Positions 44,284 through 52,746 of a stretch of 64,000 nt of DNA are shown piece after piece; positions within the stretch are counted from its first letter, which is position 1, and every line of letters begins with the position of its first letter. The DNA is taken from contig CANMZA010000001.1 of the NCBI GenBank assembly GCA_947502305.1, positions 1 to 64,000 on the forward strand, given 5' to 3'. A model generated the notes under the pieces. The model had not been told where the DNA came from and did no database searches. It saw only the letters and a program-made list of their open reading frames with translations. Both the position numbers and the translations under genes were made by a program. The stretch comes from an uncultured Erythrobacter sp. (GTDB lineage: Bacteria > Pseudomonadota > Alphaproteobacteria > Sphingomonadales > Sphingomonadaceae).

Positions 44284-44841
44284 TTACCCCTCACAACGTT
44301 TGCTAGGGTATCTGTCGGGCACATTGGGTGCATCGCCGTCAGATGTGGCGAGCAATTCTATGGTTTCGGCGCCAGTCCCCTCGGTGATCAGCGATAGCCG
44401 GGTTTTCTGCTCCCACGTTTCCCCTTCGCCCTCCATCGCCAAGGTCAGGACCACATCATCGCCCTCTGCGGCGGCGTCTGTCACTATGCCGATGGATTCG
44501 TAGAACAAAATTTCGCTGCCGCTGATTTCCATGCGGAGGTCGGATTCGGGCAAGCACGTCCCCTCGACATAATCCCAGACCCCTTGGAAACGGGCCGGGA
44601 TCAAGGCAGCGGTCCCGGCCGCACCTTCGCCTGCCACACTTTCGCCCGCAGCCTCTTGGGTCGCCGCGTCTTCGCTCGCCGCATCTTCAGTCAATGCGCC
44701 CGCTGCTTCATCCGGCTGCTCCGAAATGGCGGCCTCGGCCAGGGCAGCGCCGGGTTCCTCAGACGCATTATCCGGCGCGTCGCCGCATGCGCCCAGTGAC
44801 AGCGCCAACGCCGCGACAAATCCTATCGAACTCAGCCGCAT
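44284..44841 (-). CDS. Predicted lipoprotein
   Basis: This 185-residue protein has a lipoprotein signal with lipobox ALSLGACG (Cys19). An Ala/Glu-rich acidic linker follows (about 25-80), then a small beta-rich domain with Cys pairs (EGTCLPES and SKRCEG). It is unrecognised. It lies six bases after mmsA and five before the DUF1214 gene on the same strand, suggesting co-transcription. Confidence 0.75.
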   Translation of the reverse strand: MRLSSIGFVAALALSLGACGDAPDNASEEPGAALAEAAISEQPDEAAGALTEDAASEDAATQEAAGESVAGEGAAGTAALIPARFQGVWDYVEGTCLPESDLRMEISGSEILFYESIGIVTDAAAEGDDVVLTLAMEGEGETWEQKTRLSLITEGTGAETIELLATSDGDAPNVPDRYPSKRCEG

Positions 44842-44847
44842 TTGCGA

Positions 44848-46341
44848 TCACCCCATAGTCGGAATGACAAACGCATTTCCGCCATCTGGCGAGCCATCGG
44901 GCCAACGCTGCGTGACCTTTTTCTTCTTTGTCCAAAAGGCCAGACCTTCGGTGCCATATTGGTCGATATCGCCAAAGCCAGAGCGTTTCCAACCGCCAAA
45001 ACTGTGATAGCTGACGGGCACAGGGATCGGCACATTGATACCGACCATGCCGACATTCACGCGGCTCGCAAATTCGCGCGCTGCATGACCATTACGCGTG
45101 AAGATTGCGACGCCATTGCCATATTGATGCTCGCTCGGCAGGCGCACGGCTTCTTCGAAATCTTTTGCGCGCACGATCTGCAAAACTGGGCCAAAGATCT
45201 CTTCTTGATAGCTGCTCATTTGCGGGGTCACGTGGTCGATCAAGGTTGGGCCAACGAAGAACCCATCCTCATGCCCTTGCAGGCTGAACCCGCGCCCATC
45301 GACGACGATCTCGCCGCCTTCGGCCTCGGCGGTGTCGATCCATTGTTCGATCCGCGCTTTATGTTCCGGCGTCACAACCGGGCCGTAATGCGCCTCTGGA
45401 TCGTTCGACACGCCAATCCGCAGCGCCGCAATAGCAGGCAGCAGCTTTTCACGAAGCCGGTTCGCCGTATCCTCGCCCACCGGCACCACCACGGGCAACG
45501 CCATGCAGCGTTCGCCCGCCGAACCAAATGCCGCGCCGGTCAAATCATTGACCACCTGATCGAGGTCAGCATCCGGCATCACAATGCCGTGGTTCTTTGC
45601 TCCGCCAAACGCCTGCACTCGCTTCCCATGCTCCGCGCCGCGGTGGTAAATGTAGTTGGCGATGTCGCTGCTGCCGACGAAACTGATCGCAGGAATATCA
45701 GGGTGATCGAGGATCGCATCGACCATTTCTTTGTCGCCATGCACGACTTGCAACAGACCCTCTGGCGCGCCTGCCTCCACAAACAATTCCGCCAGCCGCA
45801 CGGGCACGCTGGGATCGCGTTCGGACGGTTTCAGGATAAAGGCATTGCCCGCCGCGATTGCCATGCCGAACATCCACATCGGGATCATCGCTGGGAAATT
45901 GAACGGCGTGATGCCAGCGCCAATGCCAAGCGGTTGGCGCATCGAATAGACATCAATGCCGGGGCCAGCGCCGGGCGTGTATTCGCCTTTGAGCACTTGC
46001 GGAATGCCGCAGGCAAATTCGATCACTTCCAATCCGCGCTGCACATCACCTTTTGCATCGTCGACGACTTTACCATGTTCGCTCGACAACAGCTCGGCGA
46101 GCTCTTGCATGTTCTCTTCGATCAGCTCTTTGAACTTGAACATCACCCGCGCGCGTTTCTGCGGATTGGTCGCGGCCCATTCTGGTTGAACCGATTTCGC
46201 CGTCGCCACCGCCTGTTCAAGAAGCGCCGCATCACCCAGAGCAACCTCTGCCTGAATTTCGCCCGTGGACGGGTTCCAGACCTGCGCCTTGCGCGCGGGG
46301 GCCGGGGAGGGCGTGGGCATGAAATGATCGATCTGACGCAT
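44848..46341 (-). CDS. mmsA: CoA-acylating methylmalonate-semialdehyde dehydrogenase
   Basis: This 497-residue aldehyde dehydrogenase converts methylmalonate semialdehyde to propionyl-CoA at the end of valine breakdown. MmsA-type segments are GITPFNFPAMIPMWMF, FILKPSERDPSVP, FVGSSDIANYIY and the catalytic Cys in GSAGERCMALPV. It heads its own operon (with the lipoprotein, DUF1214, DUF1254 and RidA genes), separate from the other valine genes 2.7 kb away on the same strand. An ORF of 511 codons runs antisense through the whole gene; it is a codon-bias shadow. Confidence 0.95.
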   Translation of the reverse strand: MRQIDHFMPTPSPAPARKAQVWNPSTGEIQAEVALGDAALLEQAVATAKSVQPEWAATNPQKRARVMFKFKELIEENMQELAELLSSEHGKVVDDAKGDVQRGLEVIEFACGIPQVLKGEYTPGAGPGIDVYSMRQPLGIGAGITPFNFPAMIPMWMFGMAIAAGNAFILKPSERDPSVPVRLAELFVEAGAPEGLLQVVHGDKEMVDAILDHPDIPAISFVGSSDIANYIYHRGAEHGKRVQAFGGAKNHGIVMPDADLDQVVNDLTGAAFGSAGERCMALPVVVPVGEDTANRLREKLLPAIAALRIGVSNDPEAHYGPVVTPEHKARIEQWIDTAEAEGGEIVVDGRGFSLQGHEDGFFVGPTLIDHVTPQMSSYQEEIFGPVLQIVRAKDFEEAVRLPSEHQYGNGVAIFTRNGHAAREFASRVNVGMVGINVPIPVPVSYHSFGGWKRSGFGDIDQYGTEGLAFWTKKKKVTQRWPDGSPDGGNAFVIPTMG

Positions 46342-46483
46342 GAGGGGTATCTCCTAAATTCGTTGCGCCCCAAATGACGCTACGGCGGGCATGTGGCAAG
46401 GGGCAGATGCCTGCTTAAATTGGGAGCATGCACAAATGAATTGACCTGAGCGCCGCGCCCTTGCAAATGCGCCGGCAGCCCAA

Positions 46484-46557
46484 GCGGGTGTAGCTCAATG
46501 GTAGAGCAGCAGCTTCCCAAGCTGACGACGAGGGTTCGATTCCCTTCACCCGCTCCA
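46484..46557 (+). tRNA. tRNA-Gly(CCC)
   Basis: A full cloverleaf can be drawn: acceptor GCGGGTG (46484-46490) with CACCCGC, D arm GCTC-AATGGTA-GAGC, anticodon loop TTCCCAA (anticodon CCC), T arm GAGGG-TTCGATT-CCCTT, then discriminator T and encoded CCA (46555-46557). The 27-43 pair of the anticodon stem is G-A. It stands alone, not in a tRNA cluster. Confidence 0.95.
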
Positions 46558-46706
46558 ACCCCTACCTTGCAAACAAATGCGTAAGCCGTGCCCCTATCCA
46601 ACCCGGCGGATCGGTTGGGTATTGCCAATAGAATGGCGGGCGCGCAGTATTTCCTCGTTCACATATTCGAATTTTTCGCAGAACTCGGAATTGAAGGAGC
46701 AGTCTG

Positions 46707-48047
46707 GTGACCGGGTACGATCCCAATTTTATTAGCGATAAGATCAGTATTCCTATGCCGACATTTGGCCGGAAGCTCGCAGGCTCAGTTTTTCAAGATG
46801 ATGCGGTTTTGCGAGAGGGGATATATTCCGATCACACGCATTTCACGGTCGTCGTCAACAAAGACACTAAGCAGCCCGTATTCGCGGCGGTGAATATCGA
46901 CCAGACCAAATTTGTCGATTCGCGCGATCACAAGGAAGAAATTGAGCGCCGATTTGGCAAGAAATTCGGTAAGCGCGGGTGGCGCAGAAGCGGCGATTTT
47001 CCCAAGGGCGCGGTGCTGGAAAACGAATATTACAAAGACCGCAAAGGGCCCAATGGAGAAGAGATCCCGAACCCCTATGATCGCGGCCATATGGCGATGC
47101 GTTTCAACAATATGTGGGGTGACAGTCTGGGCGCGGTGCATGATGCGGGTAAGGCGACCTTCATTTGGGCAAATGCGGCGCTGCAGCACAAGAACCTTAA
47201 TCAGGATGAATGGCGCGCGCTCGAAGAAGACATTGTGCGCGATTTCATGGATGATGCGAATGATCGCTTATCCGTCTTTACGGGGCCGATTTACGGCGAC
47301 CTTGACCGCCACGTCCATATCAGCGCCAGCGAATCTGGCCGCGCCCCGGCGGGTTTTTTCAAGGTCATTTGTTTCCAATCGAAATTTGAAGGCCGCGCCG
47401 ATGAATTGGGCGTTTTGGCGTTTGCGATTTTTCAGGATGCGAGCGTCCTGCGCGATGCCAAGGGATCAGCGACGGTCAAAACCGATCGCCGGTATCAGGT
47501 GACGATCAAAGAACTCTCCAACCTAACCGGCCTCAATTTTGGCAAGAAATTGTTCGATGCCAATCCGCTAATTTACTTCGCAGATTCGGCAGAGAAACTG
47601 GATCGCAATGTCTTTCGCGTGCCTGAGCGTATTCCGGTTGATACGCCCGATGATCTGGTGCCCGTTCAAGATCACACGCGCAGCGGCGTTGAGGATTTAA
47701 GAGAGCGCGAGATTGTGATCAATTCGGCGATGATTGATCCAAAGCCCGGCCAGCAGGCAGGCGAGTGGGTGTCCTTGCACAATCGCGGCAGCGGCCGCCG
47801 CGAGCTCAATGACTGGGTGTTGACCGATAGGGTGGGGCGCAAGCTGGTTTTTAAAGGCGCAATCAATTCGGGCGAATCCCTGCGCATATCGGGCCGCGAT
47901 CTTGACCCGGTCAAACTGCCCAATCGCGGCGGCAGCCTGATGCTGCGAGACCGCGATGGGGTGTTGATCGACCACGTAACGTGGAACGGCAATGATCTGA
48001 AACGGGTGGAGCGCGGCATGGCCTATCTGTTTGAACGCGGACAATAA
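46707..48047 (+). CDS. NUC1-type DNA/RNA non-specific endonuclease with C-terminal lamin-tail domain
   Basis: This 446-residue protein has a beta-beta-alpha-metal nuclease domain. The DRGH motif is in NPYDRGHMAMRF, and the metal-binding Asn lies in the FIWANAALQHKNLNQDEW segment. After about residue 335 comes a beta-rich lamin-tail (LTD) domain (MIDPKPGQQAGEWVSLHNRG, then ELNDWVLTDRVGRKL). No signal peptide is evident, which is odd, as NUC1 family members are usually secreted or organellar. It starts with GTG at 46707, seven bases after AAGGAG. LTD domains are often appended to nucleases and surface proteins. Candidate roles are nucleic-acid scavenging or an antibacterial/defence effector; neither is shown. 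Confidence 0.85.
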   Translation: MTGYDPNFISDKISIPMPTFGRKLAGSVFQDDAVLREGIYSDHTHFTVVVNKDTKQPVFAAVNIDQTKFVDSRDHKEEIERRFGKKFGKRGWRRSGDFPKGAVLENEYYKDRKGPNGEEIPNPYDRGHMAMRFNNMWGDSLGAVHDAGKATFIWANAALQHKNLNQDEWRALEEDIVRDFMDDANDRLSVFTGPIYGDLDRHVHISASESGRAPAGFFKVICFQSKFEGRADELGVLAFAIFQDASVLRDAKGSATVKTDRRYQVTIKELSNLTGLNFGKKLFDANPLIYFADSAEKLDRNVFRVPERIPVDTPDDLVPVQDHTRSGVEDLREREIVINSAMIDPKPGQQAGEWVSLHNRGSGRRELNDWVLTDRVGRKLVFKGAINSGESLRISGRDLDPVKLPNRGGSLMLRDRDGVLIDHVTWNGNDLKRVERGMAYLFERGQ

Positions 48048-48063
48048 ACGCCCTTGCTCCGGC

Positions 48064-48858
48064 CTATCTGGGCGGCATGCGGATCGCCCCATCCAGCCGG
48101 AATTGGTGCCCATTAATGTAAGAATTGCGCGCAATCTCGCAGATCAGCGAGGCAAATTCCTCTGGTTCACCCAGGCGTTTGGGGAAGGGGACGCTGGCAT
48201 TGAGCTGATCCCACATTTGCGGATTGCGGTCCTTCATCCCCAGCATGAGCGGCGTTGCGAAAATCCCCGGCATCACTGAATTGACGCGAATGCCCAGCTG
48301 CATCAAATCGCGCGCCATGGGCAGGACGAGGCCGTTCACCCCGGATTTGCACGAACCATAGATGACTTGGCCGATTTGCCCGTCCTGCGCCGCGACACTG
48401 GCGGTAAGGGTGATGGAGCCGCGTTCGCCGTCATCAGTGACCGGATCGCTGTTCGCCATGCCGAGCGCCGAAATGCTGGCGATGCGGTAACTGGCGACCA
48501 GAATGCCTTGCGCGCCAAAAGCGTAATCCTCGGTGGAGAGGCGTTTATATCCGCCCGTTTCCTTGTCGAACCCGATGGTCTTGCCGCGTTTGCTGGCCAT
48601 GGCGCAGTGGATCGTCACGCGTTCTTGACCATTGGCGGCGCGGGCGGCGGCAAAGCCGGCCTCAACCGATGCCTCATCCATAATATCGACATGGTGGAAC
48701 GTGCCGCCAATCGCCGCCGCGTGCTCTTCCCCATCGGCATCATTGATGTCGAAAATGGCGACCTTCAAACCTTGCTGCGCCAAAGCCGCCGCGCTGGCCC
48801 GGCCCAATCCTGATGCGCCGCCAGTGACGATGGCGGCCATTCCTGCTTCCAGTTTCAT
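48064..48858 (-). CDS. Short-chain dehydrogenase (3-hydroxyacyl-CoA dehydrogenase type II-like)
   Basis: This 264-residue SDR has the cofactor motif VTGGASGLGRASAAAL, catalytic Tyr and Lys in YGSCKSG and a C-terminal NGHQFRLDGAIRMPPR. The overall pattern (long substrate loop, VMPGIFATPLM) resembles 17beta-HSD10/type II 3-hydroxyacyl-CoA dehydrogenases that act in branched-chain (isoleucine) or fatty acid oxidation. That would fit the valine genes nearby. I use the ATG at 48858. It converges with the nuclease gene. Confidence 0.85.
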   Translation of the reverse strand: MKLEAGMAAIVTGGASGLGRASAAALAQQGLKVAIFDINDADGEEHAAAIGGTFHHVDIMDEASVEAGFAAARAANGQERVTIHCAMASKRGKTIGFDKETGGYKRLSTEDYAFGAQGILVASYRIASISALGMANSDPVTDDGERGSITLTASVAAQDGQIGQVIYGSCKSGVNGLVLPMARDLMQLGIRVNSVMPGIFATPLMLGMKDRNPQMWDQLNASVPFPKRLGEPEEFASLICEIARNSYINGHQFRLDGAIRMPPR

Positions 48859-48965
48859 GCTCTCTCCTGATGTATTTGCGCCGCTGAGGTTAGGCGGCAA
48901 TGCGCCGCGCCGCTAGCTATTCAATTGGGGTCAAATTGTTGAAACTTGCATGCTAGGGGACGGGC

Positions 48966-49529
48966 ATGGATTCCTTCCTTCTATGCCTCATCCTGACATT
49001 TGCGATCGCGCTGGGCGGGCGTGAGCAGCTGATTATCGCGCAATTTTCTGAAAACCCCGGACAAACCCCGCCTTTGCTGGCGACCGGCGTGTTTTGCGCG
49101 GTGCTGAGCGCGGGGCTCATGGCCTATGCTGGCGCGCATATCGCCGCGATCCTGCCGCCGCGCGCTGCTGATATGCTGGTCGCTTTTGCGCTGGCGGCGG
49201 CGGCGCTTGAGTTGGCGTGGCCGGTCAAAGTGAAAGCGATGAAAGAGCCGACCCGGTCCTATATCGCGATCGGTGCCGTTGTGTTCGTGCGGCAAGTCGG
49301 TGATGCGGCGCGGTTCGTGATCTTCGCCTTCGCAGCCGAAGCGGTTTACCCGACCACCGCGCTGATCGGCGGAGCGATTGGCGGTGCGGCTGCGGTGGGT
49401 CTGGGATGGGCGATTGGGCTGGGGCGTTTGCAGAAATTCCCGCTGCGCGCGTTCCGCATTGCTTTGGCGGTTTGTGCATTTCTTGCGGCATTGGTGATCG
49501 GATTAAATGCTCGTTACACATTCCTGTAA
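48966..49529 (+). CDS. GDT1/TMEM165-like membrane protein with altered motif
   Basis: This 187-residue protein has six hydrophobic segments in two repeats of three. The repeat openings are where GDT1 (UPF0016) cation transporters carry E-x-G-D-[KR]-T/S. Here they read ALGGREQL and RQVGDAAR, so the conserved acidic/GD motif is only partly kept. It could be a divergent paralogue with lost or changed cation transport. It starts at the ATG 48966, which follows a long gap divergent to the SDR gene. Confidence 0.65.
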   Translation: MDSFLLCLILTFAIALGGREQLIIAQFSENPGQTPPLLATGVFCAVLSAGLMAYAGAHIAAILPPRAADMLVAFALAAAALELAWPVKVKAMKEPTRSYIAIGAVVFVRQVGDAARFVIFAFAAEAVYPTTALIGGAIGGAAAVGLGWAIGLGRLQKFPLRAFRIALAVCAFLAALVIGLNARYTFL

Positions 49530-49673
49530 TCGCTTTATACGATCACTGCGAATTGCATTTGTGATGAAACCAATCCTCGGCCCGTCCATTGATAGTGTGA
49601 ACCCCGACACGGCGCCGCCGCCCAATATCACGGGCCGGCTTGGCGCGTAACACTCTAAAATAAGGAGCATTAT

Positions 49674-50135
49674 ATGCTTGATCCAAACAACAATTCCGTC
49701 ACCCAAATGGTTGCCGAAATCAATGGCCTGCTGGCCGATCACTTTGCACTGTATGTGAAAACGAAGAACTTTCACTGGCACGTAAAGGGGCCACGTTTCC
49801 GCGATTTGCACCTGTTGTTCGATGAACAAGCCTTGGAAATCCAAGGCCAGATTGACGTCATCGGCGAACGCGCCCGCAAATTGGGCGGCGACACGATCAC
49901 ATCGGTGGGCATGATCGCATCGCATACGCAGGTGAAGGATCAGGATAGTGCCGCCGTCACGCCAGAGGATATGATCACCGAATTGCGCGACGACAACGCC
50001 GCAATGGTGCGCCGTTTGAAGGCGATGAAGGAAACTGCCGATGCCGCAGGTGACAATGCAACCGACGGCCTGATCGATGATTGGACCGACGCGGCAGAGG
50101 AACGCGTGTGGTTCCTCAATTCGCTGCTCGGCTAA
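49674..50135 (+). CDS. dps: Dps-family DNA-binding ferritin-like protein
   Basis: This 153-residue protein has the Dps ferroxidase ligands: His in FHWHVKG, then Asp and Glu in FDEQALEIQGQID, as well as the family start LLADHFALYVKTKNF. Dps forms a 12-mer that stores iron and protects DNA from oxidative damage. It has an AGGAG Shine-Dalgarno and is followed by a clear intrinsic terminator. Confidence 0.95.
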   Translation: MLDPNNNSVTQMVAEINGLLADHFALYVKTKNFHWHVKGPRFRDLHLLFDEQALEIQGQIDVIGERARKLGGDTITSVGMIASHTQVKDQDSAAVTPEDMITELRDDNAAMVRRLKAMKETADAAGDNATDGLIDDWTDAAEERVWFLNSLLG

Positions 50136-50182
50136 ATTCCGCCAGAGATCGGGCGCAAACAACACCCGATAACACCCGATAT

Positions 50183-50227
50183 AAGGCCGCCCCTCGCAAT
50201 CACGCGATTGCCGGGGGCGGCCTTTTT
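50183..50227 (+). terminator. Intrinsic terminator after dps
   Basis: AAGGCCGCCCC (50183-50193) pairs with GGGGCGGCCTT (50214-50224), with a further inner CGCAAT/ATTG(C) pairing, followed by TTTTTG. It is the clearest rho-independent terminator in the window. Directly upstream is a ten-base tandem repeat (AACACCCGAT twice, 50161-50180). Confidence 0.88.
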
Positions 50228-50255
50228 GCTATGCCGCCATGATGAGGCTCCTACT

Positions 50256-50900
50256 ATGATCGACGTTACCATGATTTCCGGCGCGGATGACGCCGCAATC
50301 GCCGAATGGACCGCCGCGCGATTGCGGGACAGTGGCGCGCGAGAGAGCGAGACAATCGCCGTGCCGGGCGGATCGACACCGTTTCCGATCTTTGCGCATT
50401 TGGCCGCCAGCGATCTCGATTTCACCCGGTTTGCCATTTACCCGACCGATGACCGGATCGTCCCGCAGGATCACCCGGCCTCCAACACCGGCAAGATTTC
50501 CGCGATCTTTGAACCGGCGGGCGCCTATGTTGGCGATTTGTCAGAGGCGGTGCTGGCCCCGCGCACTTTTGGCGAGGTGCAATTTGACCTCGTCTGGCTG
50601 GGCATGGGGGCGGATGGGCATGTCGCCTCGCTATTCCCCAATACCGATCCGCAAACCGATGACGCCGCGCCTATTCGCCGCATCACGCCCGACCCGCTGC
50701 CGCCAGAGGCTCCGTTTGACCGCGTCACTTTGACGATGCCGGCTTTGCTGCGAACGCGCCATTTGATGTTTGTGATCCGGGGCGAGGAAAAACTGGCCGT
50801 GTTTGAAGCGGCAAGGCGCGTCGAGCATGATTTGCCCATCGCCCGTTTGCTGAGCGCTGCGGGCGCGCGCGATGATCTCACGATTACATGCTTCACCTGA
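50256..50900 (+). CDS. pgl: 6-phosphogluconolactonase
   Basis: This 214-residue protein has the family segments AVPGGSTPFPIF, YPTDDRIVPQDHPASNTG and GMGADGHVASLFPNTD. It hydrolyses 6-phosphogluconolactone in the oxidative pentose phosphate or Entner-Doudoroff pathway. It starts at the ATG at 50256. The downstream Nudix gene overlaps its 3' end by 13 bases. Confidence 0.93.
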   Translation: MIDVTMISGADDAAIAEWTAARLRDSGARESETIAVPGGSTPFPIFAHLAASDLDFTRFAIYPTDDRIVPQDHPASNTGKISAIFEPAGAYVGDLSEAVLAPRTFGEVQFDLVWLGMGADGHVASLFPNTDPQTDDAAPIRRITPDPLPPEAPFDRVTLTMPALLRTRHLMFVIRGEEKLAVFEAARRVEHDLPIARLLSAAGARDDLTITCFT

Positions 50901-51382
50901 TTGCGGCGCTTGCTGAACGCGCTTTGCCCGCGCCGATCCACCGCGCTTTGCTGCCGGCGGCGCATGCGGTGCGGCATCGCTGGCGGCGTTTTCGCAAGGT
51001 CCCGATTGCGGGTGTTAGCGTGGTGCTCACCAATTTTTCTGGCGATGTGCTGTTGCTGCGCCATTCTTACGGACCGGATGTCTGGGCCTTGCCCGGCGGG
51101 GGTATAAAAGCGGGCGAGAATATTGCCGAATGCGCCCGCCGCGAAGTGCAAGAGGAATTGGGCATCGAGGTTGCCGCGATAGAGGCGCTGGGCACAATCG
51201 AAGAGACATTATCAGGATCGCCGCACACCGCGCATCTGTTTGCCGCCACAATCAACGCGCGCCCGCGGCCAGATCGGCGCGAAGTGCTGGAGGCGCGTTT
51301 CTTCCCCTCCCATTCGCTGCCGGAACCCTTGGGCGAAGTGACGCGGCGCCGCATTGATGTGTGGCGCGGGCGTTCTGGTTGA
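50888..51382 (+). CDS. Nudix hydrolase
   Basis: This 164-residue protein has a complete Nudix box GGGIKAGENIAECARREV followed by QEELGIEV, preceded by VLLLRHSYGPDVWALP. It hydrolyses some nucleoside diphosphate derivative; substrate unknown. The ATG lies within the end of pgl, suggesting translational coupling. Confidence 0.9.
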   Translation: MLHLIAALAERALPAPIHRALLPAAHAVRHRWRRFRKVPIAGVSVVLTNFSGDVLLLRHSYGPDVWALPGGGIKAGENIAECARREVQEELGIEVAAIEALGTIEETLSGSPHTAHLFAATINARPRPDRREVLEARFFPSHSLPEPLGEVTRRRIDVWRGRSG

Positions 51383-51446
51383 GCCGGTCGGCTGACTTGG
51401 CTGGCTGAGCTGGCTGGTTGAGCCGGCCCGCAAATTCACCACGCCG

Positions 51447-52595
51447 CTAAAGCAGTGACAATTGCGCATTGTCCTTGGGGCGCTGGGCCGCATCGCCGTG
51501 ATCCAGATTTGATAGTGTCAGCCCCATCAACCGGATCGGCATGGCAAGCGGCAAGGCCTCTGACAGCAATTCGCGGCTGATCCTTGCGAAGGTGGCCTTA
51601 TCCTCGATCCATTCACTCGCAGGTTTTGGGCCGATAGATTGGGACCGCGTCATGTTCTGGAAATCGGTAAATTTCACCTTTAACGTCACGGTTCGGCCTC
51701 TGGCTTTGGAATTCTCAATCCGTTCCCACACGATGTCGATAATTTCCTCCAGCGTCTCGCGCAGTTCTGCGCCGCTGGATTTATCCTCGCTAAAGGTTCT
51801 CTCGCCGCCCACGGATTTACGCACACGGTGCGCGCTGACCGGGCGCAGGTCGATGCCGCGCGCGGCGCGAAACAGATAATCGGCGAAGGATCCGAAATTG
51901 GCGCGTAGAAACTCAATATCTTTGAGCGCCAAATCGCCGCCGGTTTCGATGCCAAGGCGTTTCATCTTCTCCTCCGCCTTTGGCCCGACGCCGTGAAACC
52001 GCCGGATCGGCAATTGCGCGACAAAATCGGCCCCTTCGCCCGGACGGATCACGCACATGCCATCGGGCTTGTTTTGGTCGCTGGCGATTTTGGCCAGGAA
52101 TTTGTTGTAGCTCACCCCTGCGCTCGCGGTCAGCTGCGTCTTGGCCTTGATCTCTTGCCGGATCAGCTGCGCAATGCGGGTGGCGGAACCAATGCCTAGG
52201 CGGTCCTCGGTCACGTCCAAATAGGCCTCATCCAGGCTCAGTGGTTCGACATGCGGCGTGTGGTGTTCAAACACCGCTCTGATCTCGCGGCTCGCCTCTT
52301 TGTAAGCATCAAATCGGTGGCGCACGAAGATCAGATCGGGACAGCGCCGTTTCGCCGTCACCGAAGGCATCGCGCTTTTGACGCCGAATTTGCGCGCCTC
52401 ATAACTCGCCGCCGCCACGACGCCGCGCCCGCCCGCGCCGCCCACTGCAACGGGTTTGCCGCGCAGGCTGGGATCGTCGCGCTGTTCAACGCTGGCAAAG
52501 AATGCGTCCATATCGACATGAATGATCTTGCGTAGGCCTCCGCCGGAGCTTGGCGCGCCTTCATCATCGTCATCGGTGGAAACGGCATCGGACAT
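51447..52595 (-). CDS. dinB: DNA polymerase IV
   Basis: This 382-residue Y-family polymerase has VDMDAFFASVEQRD with the first catalytic Asp and SLDEAYLDVTE with the second Asp/Glu pair, plus VSYNKFLAKIASD and the helix-hairpin-helix region RRFHGVGPKAEEKMKRLGI. It carries out translesion synthesis. The ATG at 52595 is used. A short Asp/Glu-rich lead precedes the palm. The upstream end is divergent from the MFS gene. Confidence 0.95.
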   Translation of the reverse strand: MSDAVSTDDDDEGAPSSGGGLRKIIHVDMDAFFASVEQRDDPSLRGKPVAVGGAGGRGVVAAASYEARKFGVKSAMPSVTAKRRCPDLIFVRHRFDAYKEASREIRAVFEHHTPHVEPLSLDEAYLDVTEDRLGIGSATRIAQLIRQEIKAKTQLTASAGVSYNKFLAKIASDQNKPDGMCVIRPGEGADFVAQLPIRRFHGVGPKAEEKMKRLGIETGGDLALKDIEFLRANFGSFADYLFRAARGIDLRPVSAHRVRKSVGGERTFSEDKSSGAELRETLEEIIDIVWERIENSKARGRTVTLKVKFTDFQNMTRSQSIGPKPASEWIEDKATFARISRELLSEALPLAMPIRLMGLTLSNLDHGDAAQRPKDNAQLSLL

Positions 52596-52746
52596 AAGCG
52601 GCAAAATAGGCGCATTGCCCGCGCGAAGAAAGGACTGAACCCCAATTTGGACGCGGTAGGGCGGAACCAAGGCGCGTTCGGCGGATTTTGTGCACATGCG
52701 AAAAGAAGAGTGGCAATCAGATCAAGCAGTCGGCAAAGGACGGATC

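Noticed and set aside
44842-46377. 511-codon open frame on the plus strand
   Set aside because: It runs fully antisense to mmsA, which has clear family motifs. The long frame comes from codon bias and has no recognisable domain.
46484-48047. Integrated element using tRNA-Gly as attachment site
   Set aside because: No integrase and no second copy of the tRNA 3' end were seen in the window.
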